DNA from: Nocardia asteroides
GTDB taxonomy: Bacteria; Actinomycetota; Actinomycetes; Mycobacteriales; Mycobacteriaceae
NCBI GenBank assembly: GCA_019930625.1
Contig: CP082844.1
Location: 3,968,001-4,032,000, forward strand
DNA length: 64,000 nucleotides
Direction: 5' to 3'
Shown: piece after piece, positions 1 to 9,312 of the stretch
How the letters are laid out: each line of letters begins with the position of its first letter
How positions within the stretch are numbered: the first letter of the stretch is position 1
Notes under the pieces: generated by a model
Told to the model about the DNA's origin: nothing
The model's input: the letters and a program-made list of their open reading frames with translations, nothing else
Databases searched by the model: none
Position numbers and translations under genes: made by a program

Positions 1-2
1 GC

Positions 3-980
3 CCGCACTACCGGGCCGCGCAACCGTGGTTCCTGCTGTTCGTGCGCTTGTGCCTGGCCGGGCAGATGGTGGCCTACGGCATGGCGAAGGTCATCCCGAC
101 CCAGATGCCGCCCACACCATTGAGCCGGCTGCTCGAGCCGTACGGGAATTTCAGTCCGATGGCGGTGCTCTGGAACCAGATCGGTGTGTCGCCGCAGTAC
201 GAGATCCTGCTCGGCTGCGCGGAATTGCTCGGCGGCGTTCTGCTGTTCGTGCCGCGCACCGCCTTGCTGGGAGCGATGCTGAGCCTGGTGTGCACGACGC
301 AGGTGTTCGTGCTCGACATGACCTACGACGTGCCCGCGAAGATCTTGGCGTTCCACCTGATGCTTTTGTGCCTGGTACTGCTGGCGCCGGAGGCCGGGCG
401 CCTGGCGAACGTGCTGGTGCTGAACCGGCCCGCCGGACCGTCGGTCATCCCGCCGCTGCTGGGCACGCGACGAGCCAACCGGATCGCGGTCGCCGCGCAG
501 ATCGCGCTCGGGGTGTGGCTGCTGTTCTCGAACGCGTACAGCGGCTGGGAGAAGTGGACCGAACAGGGTGCTGGACGGCCGGAACCTCCGTTGTACGGCA
601 TCTGGGCGGTCACCGAATTCAGTGTGGACGGCAAGCCGCTTCCGCCGCTGACCACCGACGCACTGCGCTGGCAGCGCCTGGTGTTCGACCGGGACGTCGC
701 CACGGTGCAGCGCATGGACGGCCAACTGATCCCGGTGCTCGCCATGGTCGATCCCGAGGCGCGCACCCTGGTCATGGTCGCACCGCCGACAGCCGCGGGC
801 GCACCACCGGAACCCCTGGGCAGCTTCGGTTTCGATCGGCCGCAACCCGAGCGGCTGACCTTGACGGGCACGCTCGCCGGGCAGCCGGTCTCGGTCGCGC
901 TGAGCTCGGTCGCGCTCGACGACTTCCCCTTGCGCAGCCGCGGATTCCATTGGGTGCAGGAATACCCGTACTTCCGCTGA
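3..980 (+). CDS. DoxX-like integral membrane protein, 5' end outside window
   Basis: The reading frame is open from the first codons of the window, so the true start lies upstream and about 325 residues are visible. The N-terminal half has several hydrophobic segments (around LLGCAELLGGVLLFV and LLCLVLLAPEAGRL) in the pattern of DoxX/SURF4-like membrane proteins, which carry a four-helix quinone-reductase-associated fold. The C-terminal third, from about residue 200, is soluble and beta-rich and has no motif I recognise. It may sit outside the membrane. The function is unknown. The GTG at 42 is internal to conserved-looking sequence and is unlikely to be the start. Confidence 0.7.
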   Translation, partial: PHYRAAQPWFLLFVRLCLAGQMVAYGMAKVIPTQMPPTPLSRLLEPYGNFSPMAVLWNQIGVSPQYEILLGCAELLGGVLLFVPRTALLGAMLSLVCTTQVFVLDMTYDVPAKILAFHLMLLCLVLLAPEAGRLANVLVLNRPAGPSVIPPLLGTRRANRIAVAAQIALGVWLLFSNAYSGWEKWTEQGAGRPEPPLYGIWAVTEFSVDGKPLPPLTTDALRWQRLVFDRDVATVQRMDGQLIPVLAMVDPEARTLVMVAPPTAAGAPPEPLGSFGFDRPQPERLTLTGTLAGQPVSVALSSVALDDFPLRSRGFHWVQEYPYFR

Positions 981-1007
981 CTCGCCTGGCTCGGCCGACG
1001 GCCCCCG

Positions 1008-1475
1008 TCACGCCTCGAGATCGTCGGCCACGCCGATGTCCTCGTACCACAGCGCGGGATGCTCGGCGATGAATCGGGTCATCAGATCGATGCAGCGCCG
1101 GTCTTCCAGAACGGTGACGGCGACGCCGTGCCCGGCCAGCCACTCGTGCCCGCCCGAGAAGGTCCGCGACTCCCCGACCACCACCGACCCGATGCCGAAC
1201 TGGCGGATCAGACCGCTGCAATACCAGCACGGCGAGAGCGTGGTGACCATGACGGTGGCGCGGTAGTCACGCCGCCGTCCCGCCGCGCGGAAGGCGTCGG
1301 TCTCGGCGTGCAGGCTGGGATCGCCGGACTGCACCCGGCGGTTGCGGCCGCGCCCGAGCAGCGTTCCGCCCGCGTCGAACAGGGCGGCGCCCACCGGGAT
1401 CCCGCCTTCGGCGAGTCCACGCAGTGCCTCCTCGTAGGCGACGTCGAGCAGTCGTGCCGGTGTCACCTGTGTCAT
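1008..1475 (-). CDS. Nucleoside/cytosine deaminase family protein
   Basis: This is a 155-residue zinc hydrolase of the cytidine/deoxycytidylate deaminase superfamily. The zinc ligands are visible as H56-A-E58, where the Glu is the proton shuttle, and the P-C83-W-Y-C86 motif. The context TTLSPCWYC resembles yeast-type cytosine deaminase more than CMP deaminase, so cytosine or another base or nucleoside is the likely substrate in pyrimidine salvage. Cytosolic. The ATG at 1475 is preferred because GGAAAGG lies 7 bases upstream; a longer frame to 1511 lacks a ribosome site. It is transcribed away from cobA across a 468-base gap. Confidence 0.82.
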   Translation of the reverse strand: MTQVTPARLLDVAYEEALRGLAEGGIPVGAALFDAGGTLLGRGRNRRVQSGDPSLHAETDAFRAAGRRRDYRATVMVTTLSPCWYCSGLIRQFGIGSVVVGESRTFSGGHEWLAGHGVAVTVLEDRRCIDLMTRFIAEHPALWYEDIGVADDLEA

Positions 1476-1943
1476 CGGTTCGCCTTTCCGATCGAGACGG
1501 CTCCACCGCAACCTACCGCCGACGGCTGCCGAATCGTTGGTTACCGCTGGTCACAGCGGTGTTCCGGGGCAGTGAGCACCGCCCGGCCAGCGGCACCACA
1601 GCGGGCACGAGCGTGCCCGCCCGCCCGTCTCGGATCCGCCGCCCACTGCCGGCCGCCCTCGTTCCGGATCGTGCGTCGATGGTGTTCCGACGGTCCGTTC
1701 CGGTGGCCGTTCGGCCGAGGGCGTCCGACGCCGCGACGCTGATCCTCGACGTCTCGCCCGCTCGCGCGTGGAGCTCGTCGACCAGGGAAGTTGTCCACTG
1801 ATCGCTCGCAGTTCGCCGAAGGGGCGCCCATCGCCGGTCGCACCAGGACCGCCGTGATCGTGGCTTGCGCTCCAGGGAACCCGCGAAGGCGGGGTGCCGG
1901 TCGATTGCCGGTGCCGAACCGCCACGCCGTAGGCTCGAAACTT
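1476..1943. other. Gene-free divergent intergenic region
   Basis: No convincing gene is seen between the deaminase and cobA. The frames that cross it are open only because of the high GC, and they read as Arg/Ala/Pro-rich sequence without motifs. It contains a perfect 7-bp inverted repeat ACCGCTG-GTCA-CAGCGGT at 1543-1560, near the deaminase start, and the probable cobA promoter at its right end. Confidence 0.5.
1930..1935 (+). promoter_or_regulatory. Probable -10 box (TAGGCT) of cobA, leaderless
   Basis: TAGGCT matches the actinobacterial TANNNT -10 consensus and ends 8 bases before the GTG at 1944, with no ribosome site between. A weak TTGCCG at 1905-1910 could serve as the -35. The spacing supports a leaderless transcript starting at the GTG. 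Confidence 0.5.
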
Positions 1944-3218
1944 GTGCCGAACACGTCAGACGCAACGCAAGACCAGCCAACCGGCGACCCGAACTACCTG
2001 GTCGGGCTCGATCTGCACGGACGGCGCGTCGTCGTGGTCGGTGGCGGCACAGTGGCGCAGCGCCGACTGGGGTTGCTGATCGCCTCCGGCGCGGACGTCC
2101 ACGTGGTGAGCCGTGCGGTCACGCCCGCTGTCGAGGGGATGGCGACCTCCGGGCAGATCACCGTCACCCTGCGCGAGTACGCCGACGGCGATCTCGACGG
2201 CGCCTGGTACGCGATCGCCTGCACCGACGAGCCCGAGACCAACGCGGCCGTGGTGGCCGAGGCTACCCGGCGGCGGATCTTCTGCGTGCGCGCCGACAAC
2301 GCGCGGCTGGGCACCGCGGTCACCCCGGCCACCGCGCGCTACGACGGACTGACCCTCGGTGTGCTGGCCAGCGGGGAGCACCGGCGCTCGGCGGCCGTGC
2401 GCAACGCCTTGCTGGAGGCCCTGCAATCGGGTGTGGTGAGCGATGACTCGACACCGATCGCGCCCGGCGTCGCCCTGGTGGGCGGCGGCCCCGGCGATCC
2501 CGATCTGATCACCGTGCGCGGGCGGCGGCTGCTGGCCAGGGCGGACCTGGTGGTCGCCGACCGGCTCGCGCCGCCGGAACTGCTCGCTGAACTCGGGCCC
2601 GAGGTCGAGGTGGTCGACGCCGCGAAGATCCCGTACGGACGGGCGATGGCGCAGGAGGCGATCAACAACGCGCTGGTCGAAGGCGCGAAGGCGGGCAAAT
2701 TCGTGGTGCGGCTCAAGGGCGGCGACCCGTATGTGTTCGGGCGCGGCTACGAGGAAGTGGAGGCCTGCGTCGCCGCCGGGGTGCCGGTCACGGTGGTGCC
2801 GGGCGTCACCAGTCCCATTTCGGTACCCGCCGCGGCGGGCATCCCGGTGACGCACCGGGGCGTCACCCACGAGTTCGTCGTGGTGAGCGGGCACGTCGGG
2901 CCCGACCATCCGGATTCGCTGGTGGACTGGCCCGCGCTCGGTCGTCTGCGCGGCACCCTGGTGCTGATGATGGCGGTCGAACGGATCGAACAGTTCGCCA
3001 CGGCACTACTGGACGGCGGACGCCCCGCGGGCACACCCGCCACGGTCATCCAGGAAGGAACGCTGCGCACCCAGCGCGTGCTGCGCGCCGATCTCGGCAC
3101 GGTGGCCGCCCGGGTACGTGAGGAAGGCATCCGTCCGCCCGCGATCGTGGTCATCGGCCCGACCGCCGGATTCTCCGCCGACACCATCGCCCCGCAAGTC
3201 GATTCCGCGGCGGGATAA
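1944..3218 (+). CDS. cobA: Uroporphyrinogen-III C-methyltransferase with N-terminal precorrin-2 dehydrogenase domain
   Basis: This is a 424-residue two-domain enzyme of the CysG/CobA type. Residues about 10-150 form a Met8-like NAD-binding domain (VVVGGGTVAQRR) that oxidises and chelates precorrin-2. From about residue 170 the SAM-dependent methyltransferase domain begins with VGGGPGDPDLITVRG and carries VRLKGGDPYVFGRG and PGVTSPISVPA. It converts uroporphyrinogen III to precorrin-2 for sirohaem and possibly cobalamin. The central CysG linker is short, as in mycobacterial CysG (Rv2847c). GTG 1944 is chosen because upstream residues look non-coding and a TAGGCT box precedes it. A hairpin at 3219-3246 follows. 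Confidence 0.9.
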   Translation: MPNTSDATQDQPTGDPNYLVGLDLHGRRVVVVGGGTVAQRRLGLLIASGADVHVVSRAVTPAVEGMATSGQITVTLREYADGDLDGAWYAIACTDEPETNAAVVAEATRRRIFCVRADNARLGTAVTPATARYDGLTLGVLASGEHRRSAAVRNALLEALQSGVVSDDSTPIAPGVALVGGGPGDPDLITVRGRRLLARADLVVADRLAPPELLAELGPEVEVVDAAKIPYGRAMAQEAINNALVEGAKAGKFVVRLKGGDPYVFGRGYEEVEACVAAGVPVTVVPGVTSPISVPAAAGIPVTHRGVTHEFVVVSGHVGPDHPDSLVDWPALGRLRGTLVLMMAVERIEQFATALLDGGRPAGTPATVIQEGTLRTQRVLRADLGTVAARVREEGIRPPAIVVIGPTAGFSADTIAPQVDSAAG

Positions 3219-3246
3219 GGCTCACCCCCCGTTCACGGTGTGAGCC
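3219..3246. terminator. Hairpin between convergent cobA and LysE genes
   Basis: GGCTCAC and GTGAGCC form a 7-bp perfect stem around a 14-base loop directly after the cobA stop and just before the end of the opposing LysE gene. There is no T-run, as is usual for GC-rich actinobacterial terminators. It probably serves both strands. Confidence 0.5.
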
Positions 3247-3262
3247 CGATCTCCCGACGCTC

Positions 3263-3919
3263 TCATGCCTGGGCGCGACCGGTGGCCGCGAGCGCCCCGC
3301 CCAGGCCGGTCAGCGCGATCCCGGCAGTGGTATCGAGCGCCATACGTGGCCCGCGGCGACGCAACACTCGACGGAAACGAGCGGCGGTCAGGACGAACAG
3401 CAGCCACCAGAGGCACCCGATCGCGATGTCGACAGCGCCCAGCAGCAGGATCTGGGGTGCCGCCGCGGACGCGGGGGACACGAACTGCGGCAAGACCGCG
3501 ACGAAGAACAGCGCGGCTTTCGCATTCAACACGTTGGCGGTGAATGCCTGCGCCCATATCCGCGTCGGCGCGGAATCCGCCGACGGCGATGAGGTCGTCG
3601 AAGAACTGTCGCCGAGGTCGTGGCAGCGCCACCCGTGATAGGCGTCGCGCAACGCCTGAAAACCCAGGAAGACCAGGTATGCGGCGCCGGCGAGTTTGAC
3701 GATGGTGAACACCTCGGCGCTGGTCGACAAGATCGCTGACACACCGAGCGCGGCAGCGGTCATGTGCACGATCAACCCGGTCTGCACACCGACCGCCGCG
3801 CTGATGCCCGCGGTGGGTGACCGGGTGGCATGACGCAGCACCACAAACCAGTCCGGGCCTGGAATCACATAAGCCAGTAGCGCTGCGACCACGAAGCCCC
3901 ACAGCAAGTGAGTAGCCAC
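3263..3919 (-). CDS. LysE/RhtB family amino-acid exporter
   Basis: A 218-residue inner-membrane protein with about six hydrophobic segments. The start has the family's typical form, with IPGPDWFVVLRHA (PGP motif) in the first helix, followed later by NVLNAKAALFFVAVLPQF, which matches the N-PK/N-AK signature of LysE/RhtB exporters of amino acids or derivatives. A short Ser-rich loop (SSSTTSSPSADS) separates the two halves. The GTG at 3919 follows GGAGGG by 6 bases; a longer open frame upstream is not protein-like. It converges with cobA across 44 bases. Confidence 0.85.
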   Translation of the reverse strand: MATHLLWGFVVAALLAYVIPGPDWFVVLRHATRSPTAGISAAVGVQTGLIVHMTAAALGVSAILSTSAEVFTIVKLAGAAYLVFLGFQALRDAYHGWRCHDLGDSSSTTSSPSADSAPTRIWAQAFTANVLNAKAALFFVAVLPQFVSPASAAAPQILLLGAVDIAIGCLWWLLFVLTAARFRRVLRRRGPRMALDTTAGIALTGLGGALAATGRAQA

Positions 3920-4006
3920 GTGCACCCTCCATTCTGTGTCCGGTCTCGCTTCGCCGAGTCTCGTAACCCGTTGACGGAAGCGAGCATTGGACGAACCTGT
4001 TTCCGA

Positions 4007-4012
4007 TAGGGT
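4007..4012 (+). promoter_or_regulatory. Probable -10 box (TAGGGT) of the secreted protein gene
   Basis: TAGGGT ends 6 bases before the GTG at 4019 and no Shine-Dalgarno sequence intervenes, so this is again the leaderless arrangement. TTGGAC at 3987-3992 is a possible but closely spaced -35. Confidence 0.35.
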
Positions 4013-4018
4013 TCGATT

Positions 4019-4414
4019 GTGGCGAAAAAACGAATCAACGCACCCATTCTGCTGGCAGCGTCCGCCGCGCTTGTGGCGTTCGGCCCGGTCCTCGCGCCGG
4101 CGAGCGCGCAAACACAGCTGCAGGCTCCCGAGGTCGGCTTCGCCGGCACCGCGCCGGGAGTCGTGACCGCGACCGTGCACAACCCCAACGGCACCGGCCG
4201 GTGCTGGGCCGAAGCCGGTGTCGGCCCCGAGAACAATCACCGCTTCTTCGGCAACGGCGGCCCGGAGTCGATGGCAGGTCCCGGCCAGACCGTGACCGCG
4301 ACCCTGGAAGGCCTCGAATCGGGCACGACCATCACCGCCCGGGGCGGCTGTTTCGATGACACCCCCACCGGCGGGATGCCGTTCAGCGAGCTGGTGACGG
4401 TCACCGTCCCCTGA
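4019..4414 (+). CDS. Small secreted protein of unknown function
   Basis: 131 residues. A clear Sec signal peptide is present: KKR at the N-terminus, a hydrophobic core about residues 8-25, and cleavage predicted after ASA (residue about 30). The mature part of about 100 residues has two Cys (in GRCWAE and RGGCFDD), likely a disulfide, and the rest looks like a beta-sandwich rich in Thr/Val/Gly. No catalytic motif is visible. Many Nocardia and Mycobacterium genomes carry secreted proteins of this size; I do not recognise the family. It is divergent from the LysE gene across 99 bases. Confidence 0.72.
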   Translation: MAKKRINAPILLAASAALVAFGPVLAPASAQTQLQAPEVGFAGTAPGVVTATVHNPNGTGRCWAEAGVGPENNHRFFGNGGPESMAGPGQTVTATLEGLESGTTITARGGCFDDTPTGGMPFSELVTVTVP

Positions 4415-4572
4415 TATGCACGCCGAGGCGACCGACACTGTCGCGGCACGGTTCGCCGGGCCGATACCGCGCGCGATGCGCGTCGACGGCGGCTCGCCGG
4501 ATCGGCGAGAGCGCCGCTGGTCGCGGCTCCGGCCGGATCAGTGGGTGGGCGAAGGTGGTCGCGGCATCAATT

Positions 4573-4587
4573 ACAGTGACTCACTGT
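4573..4587. promoter_or_regulatory. Perfect palindrome upstream of the MFS gene, likely operator
   Basis: ACAGTGA-C-TCACTGT is a perfect 15-bp palindrome with a single central base, a form typical of TetR-type operators. It overlaps the alternative GTG start at 4586 and lies 22 bases before the ATG at 4610. No TetR gene is adjacent, so the regulator would be encoded elsewhere. Confidence 0.55.
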
Positions 4588-4609
4588 GCTTCGGAACCCC
4601 GCTGCGACG

Positions 4610-6070
4610 ATGCAGTATCCAGTGACGCAGCGGGCCTTCGGGCTCGCCATCCTAGTGCTGAGCGGATTGCAGCTCATGGTCGTGCTGGACGGCACGGTGG
4701 TGATCTTCGCGTTGCCGCGGCTGCAAGAGGAGATGGGGCTGTCCAGCGCGGGTAGCGCCTGGACGGTGACGTCCTACGGGCTCACCTTCGCGGGTTTGAT
4801 GCTGCTCGGCGGCAGGCTCGGCGATGCTTTCGGCCGCAAGCGCATGCTGGTCGTGGGCGTGGCGCTATTCACCCTGGCCTCGCTGCTGTGCGGGCTCGCG
4901 CAGAACCAGGCCATGCTGCTCGCGGCGCGGGCCTTGCAGGGCGCGGGCGCGGCGATCGCGGCGCCGACCGCGTTCGCGCTCGTGGCGACGACCTTCGCGC
5001 CGGGCAAGGCGCGCAACCAGGCGATCGCGATCGTCGGCTCCATGGTCGGCATCGGTTCGGTCGGCGGGCTCGTGGTCGGCGGCGCGCTGACCCAGTTGTC
5101 CTGGCGGTGGATCTTCCTGATCAACGTCCCGATCGGCGCGCTGATCATCCTGGGCGCGGCCTACAAACTCGCCGACACCGAACACCACCGCTCGGCTCTC
5201 GACATCCCCGGCGCGTTCCTCGGCACCATCGCCTGCGCGTCCATCGTGTTCGGCGCCACCGAGGGACCGGAGATCGGGTGGGGACACCCGGCGATCATCG
5301 GTTCGCTGATCGCGGGTGTCGTGCTGCTGATCGTTTTCGTGGCGCTGGAACGGCGGGTGGACGACCCGCTGTTGCCTTGGTCGCTGTTCGACAGCCGCGA
5401 CCGCATCGCCACCTTCCTGCTGATCTTCCTGGCCGGCGGCGTGCTCGGCGCGATGACCTTCTTCGTCGCCCAGTTCATGCAGAACGTCATCGGATACGGC
5501 CCGCTCAAGGCGGGCGTCGCGGCGATCCCGTTCACCGTCGGCATCGGCGTCGGCGGCGCGGTCGCCTCCAAGGCGGCGCTGTACATCGCGCCGCGCTGGC
5601 TGCTCGCGGGCGCGGCCGTGGTGCTCGGCGTCGGATTGCTGTTCGGCTCGACCCTCGACGGCGAGGTGCTGTACTTCGCGACGCTGCTGCCCCTGCTGGT
5701 GGTCATCGGCTTCGGCGTCGGCGTCGCCATGGTGCTCTCCCCGCTGTGCGTGCTGGTCGGCGTGCCCCCGGCCAATATCGGTCCGCTGGCCGCGGTCGGG
5801 CAGATGTTCATGAACCTGGCCACGCCGGTGGCCATCGGCCTGCTCACCCCGATCGCCGCCTCCCGCACGCTGTCGCTGGGCGGCCGCACCGAAAAGGTGA
5901 CCGGGATGACGCCCGCCGAGATCTCCGCGCTGGGCGACGGTTACACGCTGGTGCTGTTCGTCTGCGCCCTCATCGCGTTCGCGACCGGATTGGTCGCTCT
6001 GACGCTGCGGTTCACCCCGCAGCAGCTGGCGATGGCCCAGCACGCTCAGGAGGAAGCGCAGCAAGTCTGA
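4610..6070 (+). CDS. 14-helix MFS drug efflux transporter, EfpA-like
   Basis: About 486 residues from the ATG at 4610. This is a drug:H+ antiporter of the DHA2 type with about 14 hydrophobic segments. Visible signatures are LDGTVVIFALPRL in helix 1 (motif D1), GGRLGDAFGRKRM between helices 2 and 3 (motif A), RALQGAGAAIAAP (motif B) and GSVGGLVVGGALTQLSWRW (motif C). Its place between cysG/cobA and proS is that of efpA (Rv2846c) in M. tuberculosis, so it is probably the EfpA orthologue, exporting drugs or lipophilic compounds. GTG 4586 is an alternative start but lies inside a palindrome. It ends one base from the stop of the convergent oxidoreductase gene. Confidence 0.85.
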   Translation: MQYPVTQRAFGLAILVLSGLQLMVVLDGTVVIFALPRLQEEMGLSSAGSAWTVTSYGLTFAGLMLLGGRLGDAFGRKRMLVVGVALFTLASLLCGLAQNQAMLLAARALQGAGAAIAAPTAFALVATTFAPGKARNQAIAIVGSMVGIGSVGGLVVGGALTQLSWRWIFLINVPIGALIILGAAYKLADTEHHRSALDIPGAFLGTIACASIVFGATEGPEIGWGHPAIIGSLIAGVVLLIVFVALERRVDDPLLPWSLFDSRDRIATFLLIFLAGGVLGAMTFFVAQFMQNVIGYGPLKAGVAAIPFTVGIGVGGAVASKAALYIAPRWLLAGAAVVLGVGLLFGSTLDGEVLYFATLLPLLVVIGFGVGVAMVLSPLCVLVGVPPANIGPLAAVGQMFMNLATPVAIGLLTPIAASRTLSLGGRTEKVTGMTPAEISALGDGYTLVLFVCALIAFATGLVALTLRFTPQQLAMAQHAQEEAQQV

Positions 6071-6071
6071 G

Positions 6072-6485
6072 TCAGAACCTGCCCGCCACTCGCCTCGGCG
6101 TCACGCGCACGATGACGCGCGGTCCGTCGGCGGAGGAGGCCGGATTGAAGTCGGCGTACTTGCGTCCGGTGTACTTCACCGACAGTTCGTCGGGCAGCGT
6201 CTTGTCCGGGTCGGGGGTGATCGTCGCGGTGCCCCGGATCTCCGCGTAGACGTACGGGTTGTCCGGCGGGTTGATCAGCACGGTGATCCGTGGGTCGCGG
6301 GCGAGGTTCTTGCCCTGCTGTCGATCGGTGGTGGTGGAGAAGAGCAGATCGTCGCCGTCGCGCTTCAGCCAGATCACGGTCAGGTGCGGCTGGCCGTTCG
6401 GGCCGTTCGTGGCCGCGGTGGCGAACACTCGCTCTTCGTCCAGGTACTTCTTCAGGTCATCGGAAAGCACTGCGGTACTGGTCAC
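6072..6485 (-). CDS. PPOX-class F420-dependent oxidoreductase
   Basis: About 137 residues forming a split beta-barrel flavin/deazaflavin-binding domain of the pyridoxamine 5'-phosphate oxidase superfamily. The pattern FATAATNGPNGQPHLTVIW, then LLFSTTTDRQQGKN, then VYAEIRGTATI matches the Rv1155-like F420-binding group found in mycobacteria and Nocardia. The likely role is F420H2-dependent reduction of an unknown substrate. GTG 6485 is preferred because the family begins just before LSDDLKKYLDEE; the frame reaches back to an ATG at 6518. yaaA lies 102 bases upstream on the same strand. Confidence 0.8.
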   Translation of the reverse strand: MTSTAVLSDDLKKYLDEERVFATAATNGPNGQPHLTVIWLKRDGDDLLFSTTTDRQQGKNLARDPRITVLINPPDNPYVYAEIRGTATITPDPDKTLPDELSVKYTGRKYADFNPASSADGPRVIVRVTPRRVAGRF

Positions 6486-6587
6486 GTTCGGGGCGAACAA
6501 TACAGTGCCGCATTGCATTCCCCGCCGCGGAAACGTCGAGTCACCGTCTGCTCGTTTCCGCGGGAACCCGAGGTAGCGGCGAGCCGG

Positions 6588-7331
6588 TCAAGTGATGATC
6601 ACCATTTCGGTGGGCGAGGCGATCTCGGCGCGCAAACCGGCCTTGGCGGCCACCCGCGCGACGCCGCGGATGTCGGCCGGTTCGGCCCTGGTGAGCACCA
6701 GGGCGCGCGCGAGCAGGCCCTTGTGGTGCTTGTTGAAATGACTCACCACCGTGCGTGACCCGTCCGGATGCTCGGTGAGCACGTTCGCGGTGATCGCGCC
6801 GGGCACCCGGCCCAGTTGCTGATAGGTCCCCGAGCGCAGGTCGACGACGAGTTCGCCCGCGGCTTCGGCGAGCAGCGCGGCGGCCAGCTCGTCGCGCCAG
6901 ACGGCCGAAAGGGACGGCAGCCCGGGCAGCTTGGAGCCGCCGGACAGCCGGTAGGCGGGGATCGGGTCACCCGCGCGGACCGCGCCGAACAGGGCGGAGC
7001 CGATGCCGAGCCGGGCATAGGCCTTCGCTCGTTGACTTTTGGTGAACGAGCGTGCGTCGAGCGCGTCGTAGAGGACGCCGGTATAGCGCTCCAACGCCGG
7101 CCGGGTCGGTGCGGTGCGCAGTGCGGCGTTGCGAGCGATCTCGCCGTCGGCGGCCTTGCCGAGCCCCAGGGCGGTCCGTGAGCCTTCCGGATCGGCCGCC
7201 AACCGCACCACTTCATCGATCAGTCTGGCGCGCACCGCCGTGAGCTGCGGCATCGCCAGCGAGTCCAGTGCGAGCGGCGCCCCGGCTCCGCCGTCGGACT
7301 TGGTTTCGGAAGGAGGCAGCAGCACCAGCAC
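6588..7331 (-). CDS. yaaA: Peroxide stress protein YaaA
   Basis: 247 residues of the UPF0246/YaaA family. The diagnostic N-terminus [12 protein letters not shown] follows the GTG immediately, and the C-terminal half carries [13 protein letters not shown] and [15 protein letters not shown]. In E. coli YaaA limits free iron and protects DNA from peroxide, and the fold contains a helix-hairpin-helix DNA-binding element. GTG 7331 is chosen because the conserved sequence begins there and a -10 box lies 8 bases upstream. It is divergent from proS, the two starts being only 58 bases apart. Confidence 0.88.
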   Translation of the reverse strand: MLVLLPPSETKSDGGAGAPLALDSLAMPQLTAVRARLIDEVVRLAADPEGSRTALGLGKAADGEIARNAALRTAPTRPALERYTGVLYDALDARSFTKSQRAKAYARLGIGSALFGAVRAGDPIPAYRLSGGSKLPGLPSLSAVWRDELAAALLAEAAGELVVDLRSGTYQQLGRVPGAITANVLTEHPDGSRTVVSHFNKHHKGLLARALVLTRAEPADIRGVARVAAKAGLRAEIASPTEMVIIT

Positions 7332-7339
7332 GAACGAAT

Positions 7340-7381
7340 ACGGTAATGCGCTGCGACCAGCGTCCGGCCAGCGACTACCCT
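7340..7381. promoter_or_regulatory. Back-to-back leaderless promoters of yaaA and proS
   Basis: The minus-strand box TACCGT (7340-7345) ends 8 bases from the yaaA GTG. The plus-strand box TACCCT (7376-7381) ends 8 bases from the proS GTG at 7390. Neither gene has a ribosome-binding site in the 58-base divergent gap, so both transcripts are probably leaderless. Confidence 0.5.
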
Positions 7382-7389
7382 GTGCTTCC

Positions 7390-9147
7390 GTGATCACCCG
7401 CCTCTCCCGCCTGTTCCTGCGAACCCTCCGTGACGATCCCGCCGACGCGGAGGTGGCCAGCCACAAACTCTTGGTCCGTGCCGGCTACGTGCGCCGCGTC
7501 GCCCCGGGTGTCTACTCGTGGCTGCCGCTGGGGTTGCGCGTGCTGCGCAAGGTCGAGGACGTGGTACGCGAGGAGATGGACGCGATCGGCGCTCAGGAGA
7601 TCTCACTACCGGCGCTGCTGCCGCGCGAACCCTACGAGACGACCAACCGGTGGACCGAGTACGGCGACGGCCTGTTCCGGCTGCGCGACCGCAAGGGCGC
7701 GGACTACCTGCTCGGCCCGACCCACGAGGAACTCTTCGCGCTCACCGTGAAGGGCGAGTACAGCTCCTACAAAGACCTTCCGGTCACGCTGTACCAGATC
7801 CAGACCAAATACCGCGACGAGGAGCGTCCGCGCGCGGGCATCCTGCGCGGGCGGGAGTTCGTGATGAAGGACTCCTACTCCTTCGACCTGGACGAGGACG
7901 GGCTGAAGGCCAGCTACGCCGCGCACCGGCAGGCCTACCAGCGCATCTTCGACCGGCTGCGGGTCGAGTACGTCATCGTGGCGGCCACCTCGGGCGCGAT
8001 GGGCGGCAGCGCGTCGGAGGAATTCCTCGCCGACAGCCCCGTCGGCGAGGACACCTACGTGCGCTGCCCGGAATCGGGCTACGCGGCCAATGTGGAGGCG
8101 GTGGTCACGCCCGCTCCCGAGCCGTTGCCGATCGAAGGGCAGCCCGAGGCCGTCGTGCACGACACCCCTGACACCCCGACCATCGCGACGCTGGTCGACT
8201 GGGCCAACGCCGCCGGGATCGCCGAGCGCTACGGTCGGCCCGTCACCGCGGCCGACACCCTGAAGAACGTCATGGTCAAGTTGCGCCATCCCGACGGCAA
8301 GACCGAGATCATCGGCATCGGCGTCCCCGGTGACCGCGAGGTGGACGACAAGCGCCTCGGCGCCTCGGTCGAACCGGCCGAAGTGGAGCTGCTCACCGAA
8401 GCGGACTTCGCCGAGAATCCGTTCCTCGTCAAGGGTTACATCGGCCCGAAGGCATTGCAGGCCAACGGTGTTCGCTACTTGGTCGATCCTCGCGTCGGCA
8501 CCGGCACCAGCTGGATCACCGGCGCCGACGAACCGGGCAAGCACGTCGTCGGCTTGGTCGCGGGCCGCGACTTCACCCCCGACGGCACCATCGAGGCGGC
8601 CGAGGTCCGCGACGGTGATCCCTCGCCCGACGGGCGCGGCACGCTGGTGGCGGCCCGAGGCATCGAGATCGGCCACATCTTCCAGCTCGGCAACAAGTAC
8701 ACCGACGCGTTCGAGGTGGACGTGCTCGGTGAGAACGGCAAGCCGGTCCGGCTGACCATGGGTTCCTACGGCATCGGCGTCTCGCGGATGGTCGCGGTGA
8801 TCGCCGAGCAGCAGCACGACGACAAGGGGCTGCGCTGGCCCGCGTCGGTAGCGCCCTACGACGTGCACGTCGTCATCGCGAACAAGGACGAGGCGGCCCG
8901 CGCGGGCGCCGAAGAGGTGGTCTCGGGGCTGCACGCCCAGGGCCTGGACGTGCTCTTCGACGATCGCACCGCTTCGCCCGGCGTGAAGTTCAAGGACGCC
9001 GAGCTGCTGGGCATGCCGTTGGTGCTGGTGATCGGCCGCGGCTGGGCCGAGGGCAAGGTGGAACTGCGTGACCGCTTCACCGGCGAGACCGAGGAAGTCC
9101 CTGCCGCGTCGGCGGTGGACGCGGTGGTGGCCGCAGTCCGGGGCTGA
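7390..9147 (+). CDS. proS: Prolyl-tRNA synthetase
   Basis: 585 residues of the bacterial class II type. Motif 2 is visible as [17 protein letters not shown] and motif 3 as [10 protein letters not shown]. The editing (INS) domain lies between, about residues 220-410, and contains DTLKNVMVK and [13 protein letters not shown]. The C-terminal anticodon-binding domain begins near [15 protein letters not shown]. It charges tRNA-Pro and hydrolyses Ala-tRNA-Pro. The open frame runs back to 7114, but residues before GTG 7390 are antisense to yaaA and not conserved. A strong hairpin follows at 9157-9191. Confidence 0.96.
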   Translation: MITRLSRLFLRTLRDDPADAEVASHKLLVRAGYVRRVAPGVYSWLPLGLRVLRKVEDVVREEMDAIGAQEISLPALLPREPYETTNRWTEYGDGLFRLRDRKGADYLLGPTHEELFALTVKGEYSSYKDLPVTLYQIQTKYRDEERPRAGILRGREFVMKDSYSFDLDEDGLKASYAAHRQAYQRIFDRLRVEYVIVAATSGAMGGSASEEFLADSPVGEDTYVRCPESGYAANVEAVVTPAPEPLPIEGQPEAVVHDTPDTPTIATLVDWANAAGIAERYGRPVTAADTLKNVMVKLRHPDGKTEIIGIGVPGDREVDDKRLGASVEPAEVELLTEADFAENPFLVKGYIGPKALQANGVRYLVDPRVGTGTSWITGADEPGKHVVGLVAGRDFTPDGTIEAAEVRDGDPSPDGRGTLVAARGIEIGHIFQLGNKYTDAFEVDVLGENGKPVRLTMGSYGIGVSRMVAVIAEQQHDDKGLRWPASVAPYDVHVVIANKDEAARAGAEEVVSGLHAQGLDVLFDDRTASPGVKFKDAELLGMPLVLVIGRGWAEGKVELRDRFTGETEEVPAASAVDAVVAAVRG

Positions 9148-9156
9148 GGTGTCTGC

Positions 9157-9191
9157 GAACGGCTCTCGGCCGATCCCGCTGGGAGCCGTTC
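9157..9191 (+). terminator. Terminator hairpin after proS
   Basis: GAACGGCTCTC pairs with GGGAGCCGTTC (11 pairs including one G-T) around a 13-base loop, starting 9 bases after the proS stop. There is no U-tract, only a GTAGGG tail, consistent with actinobacterial terminators. Confidence 0.65.
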
Positions 9192-9312
9192 CGTAGGGCG
9201 GCCATCGGGTCTGCGCAAACCCGTGGAGCCGGATGCGCCACCTACGCCACCGTAACTGGAATTTGCTGGTCACGGATCCACAGACGCTGTCCACGCTGCC
9301 GTTACCCGCTGG

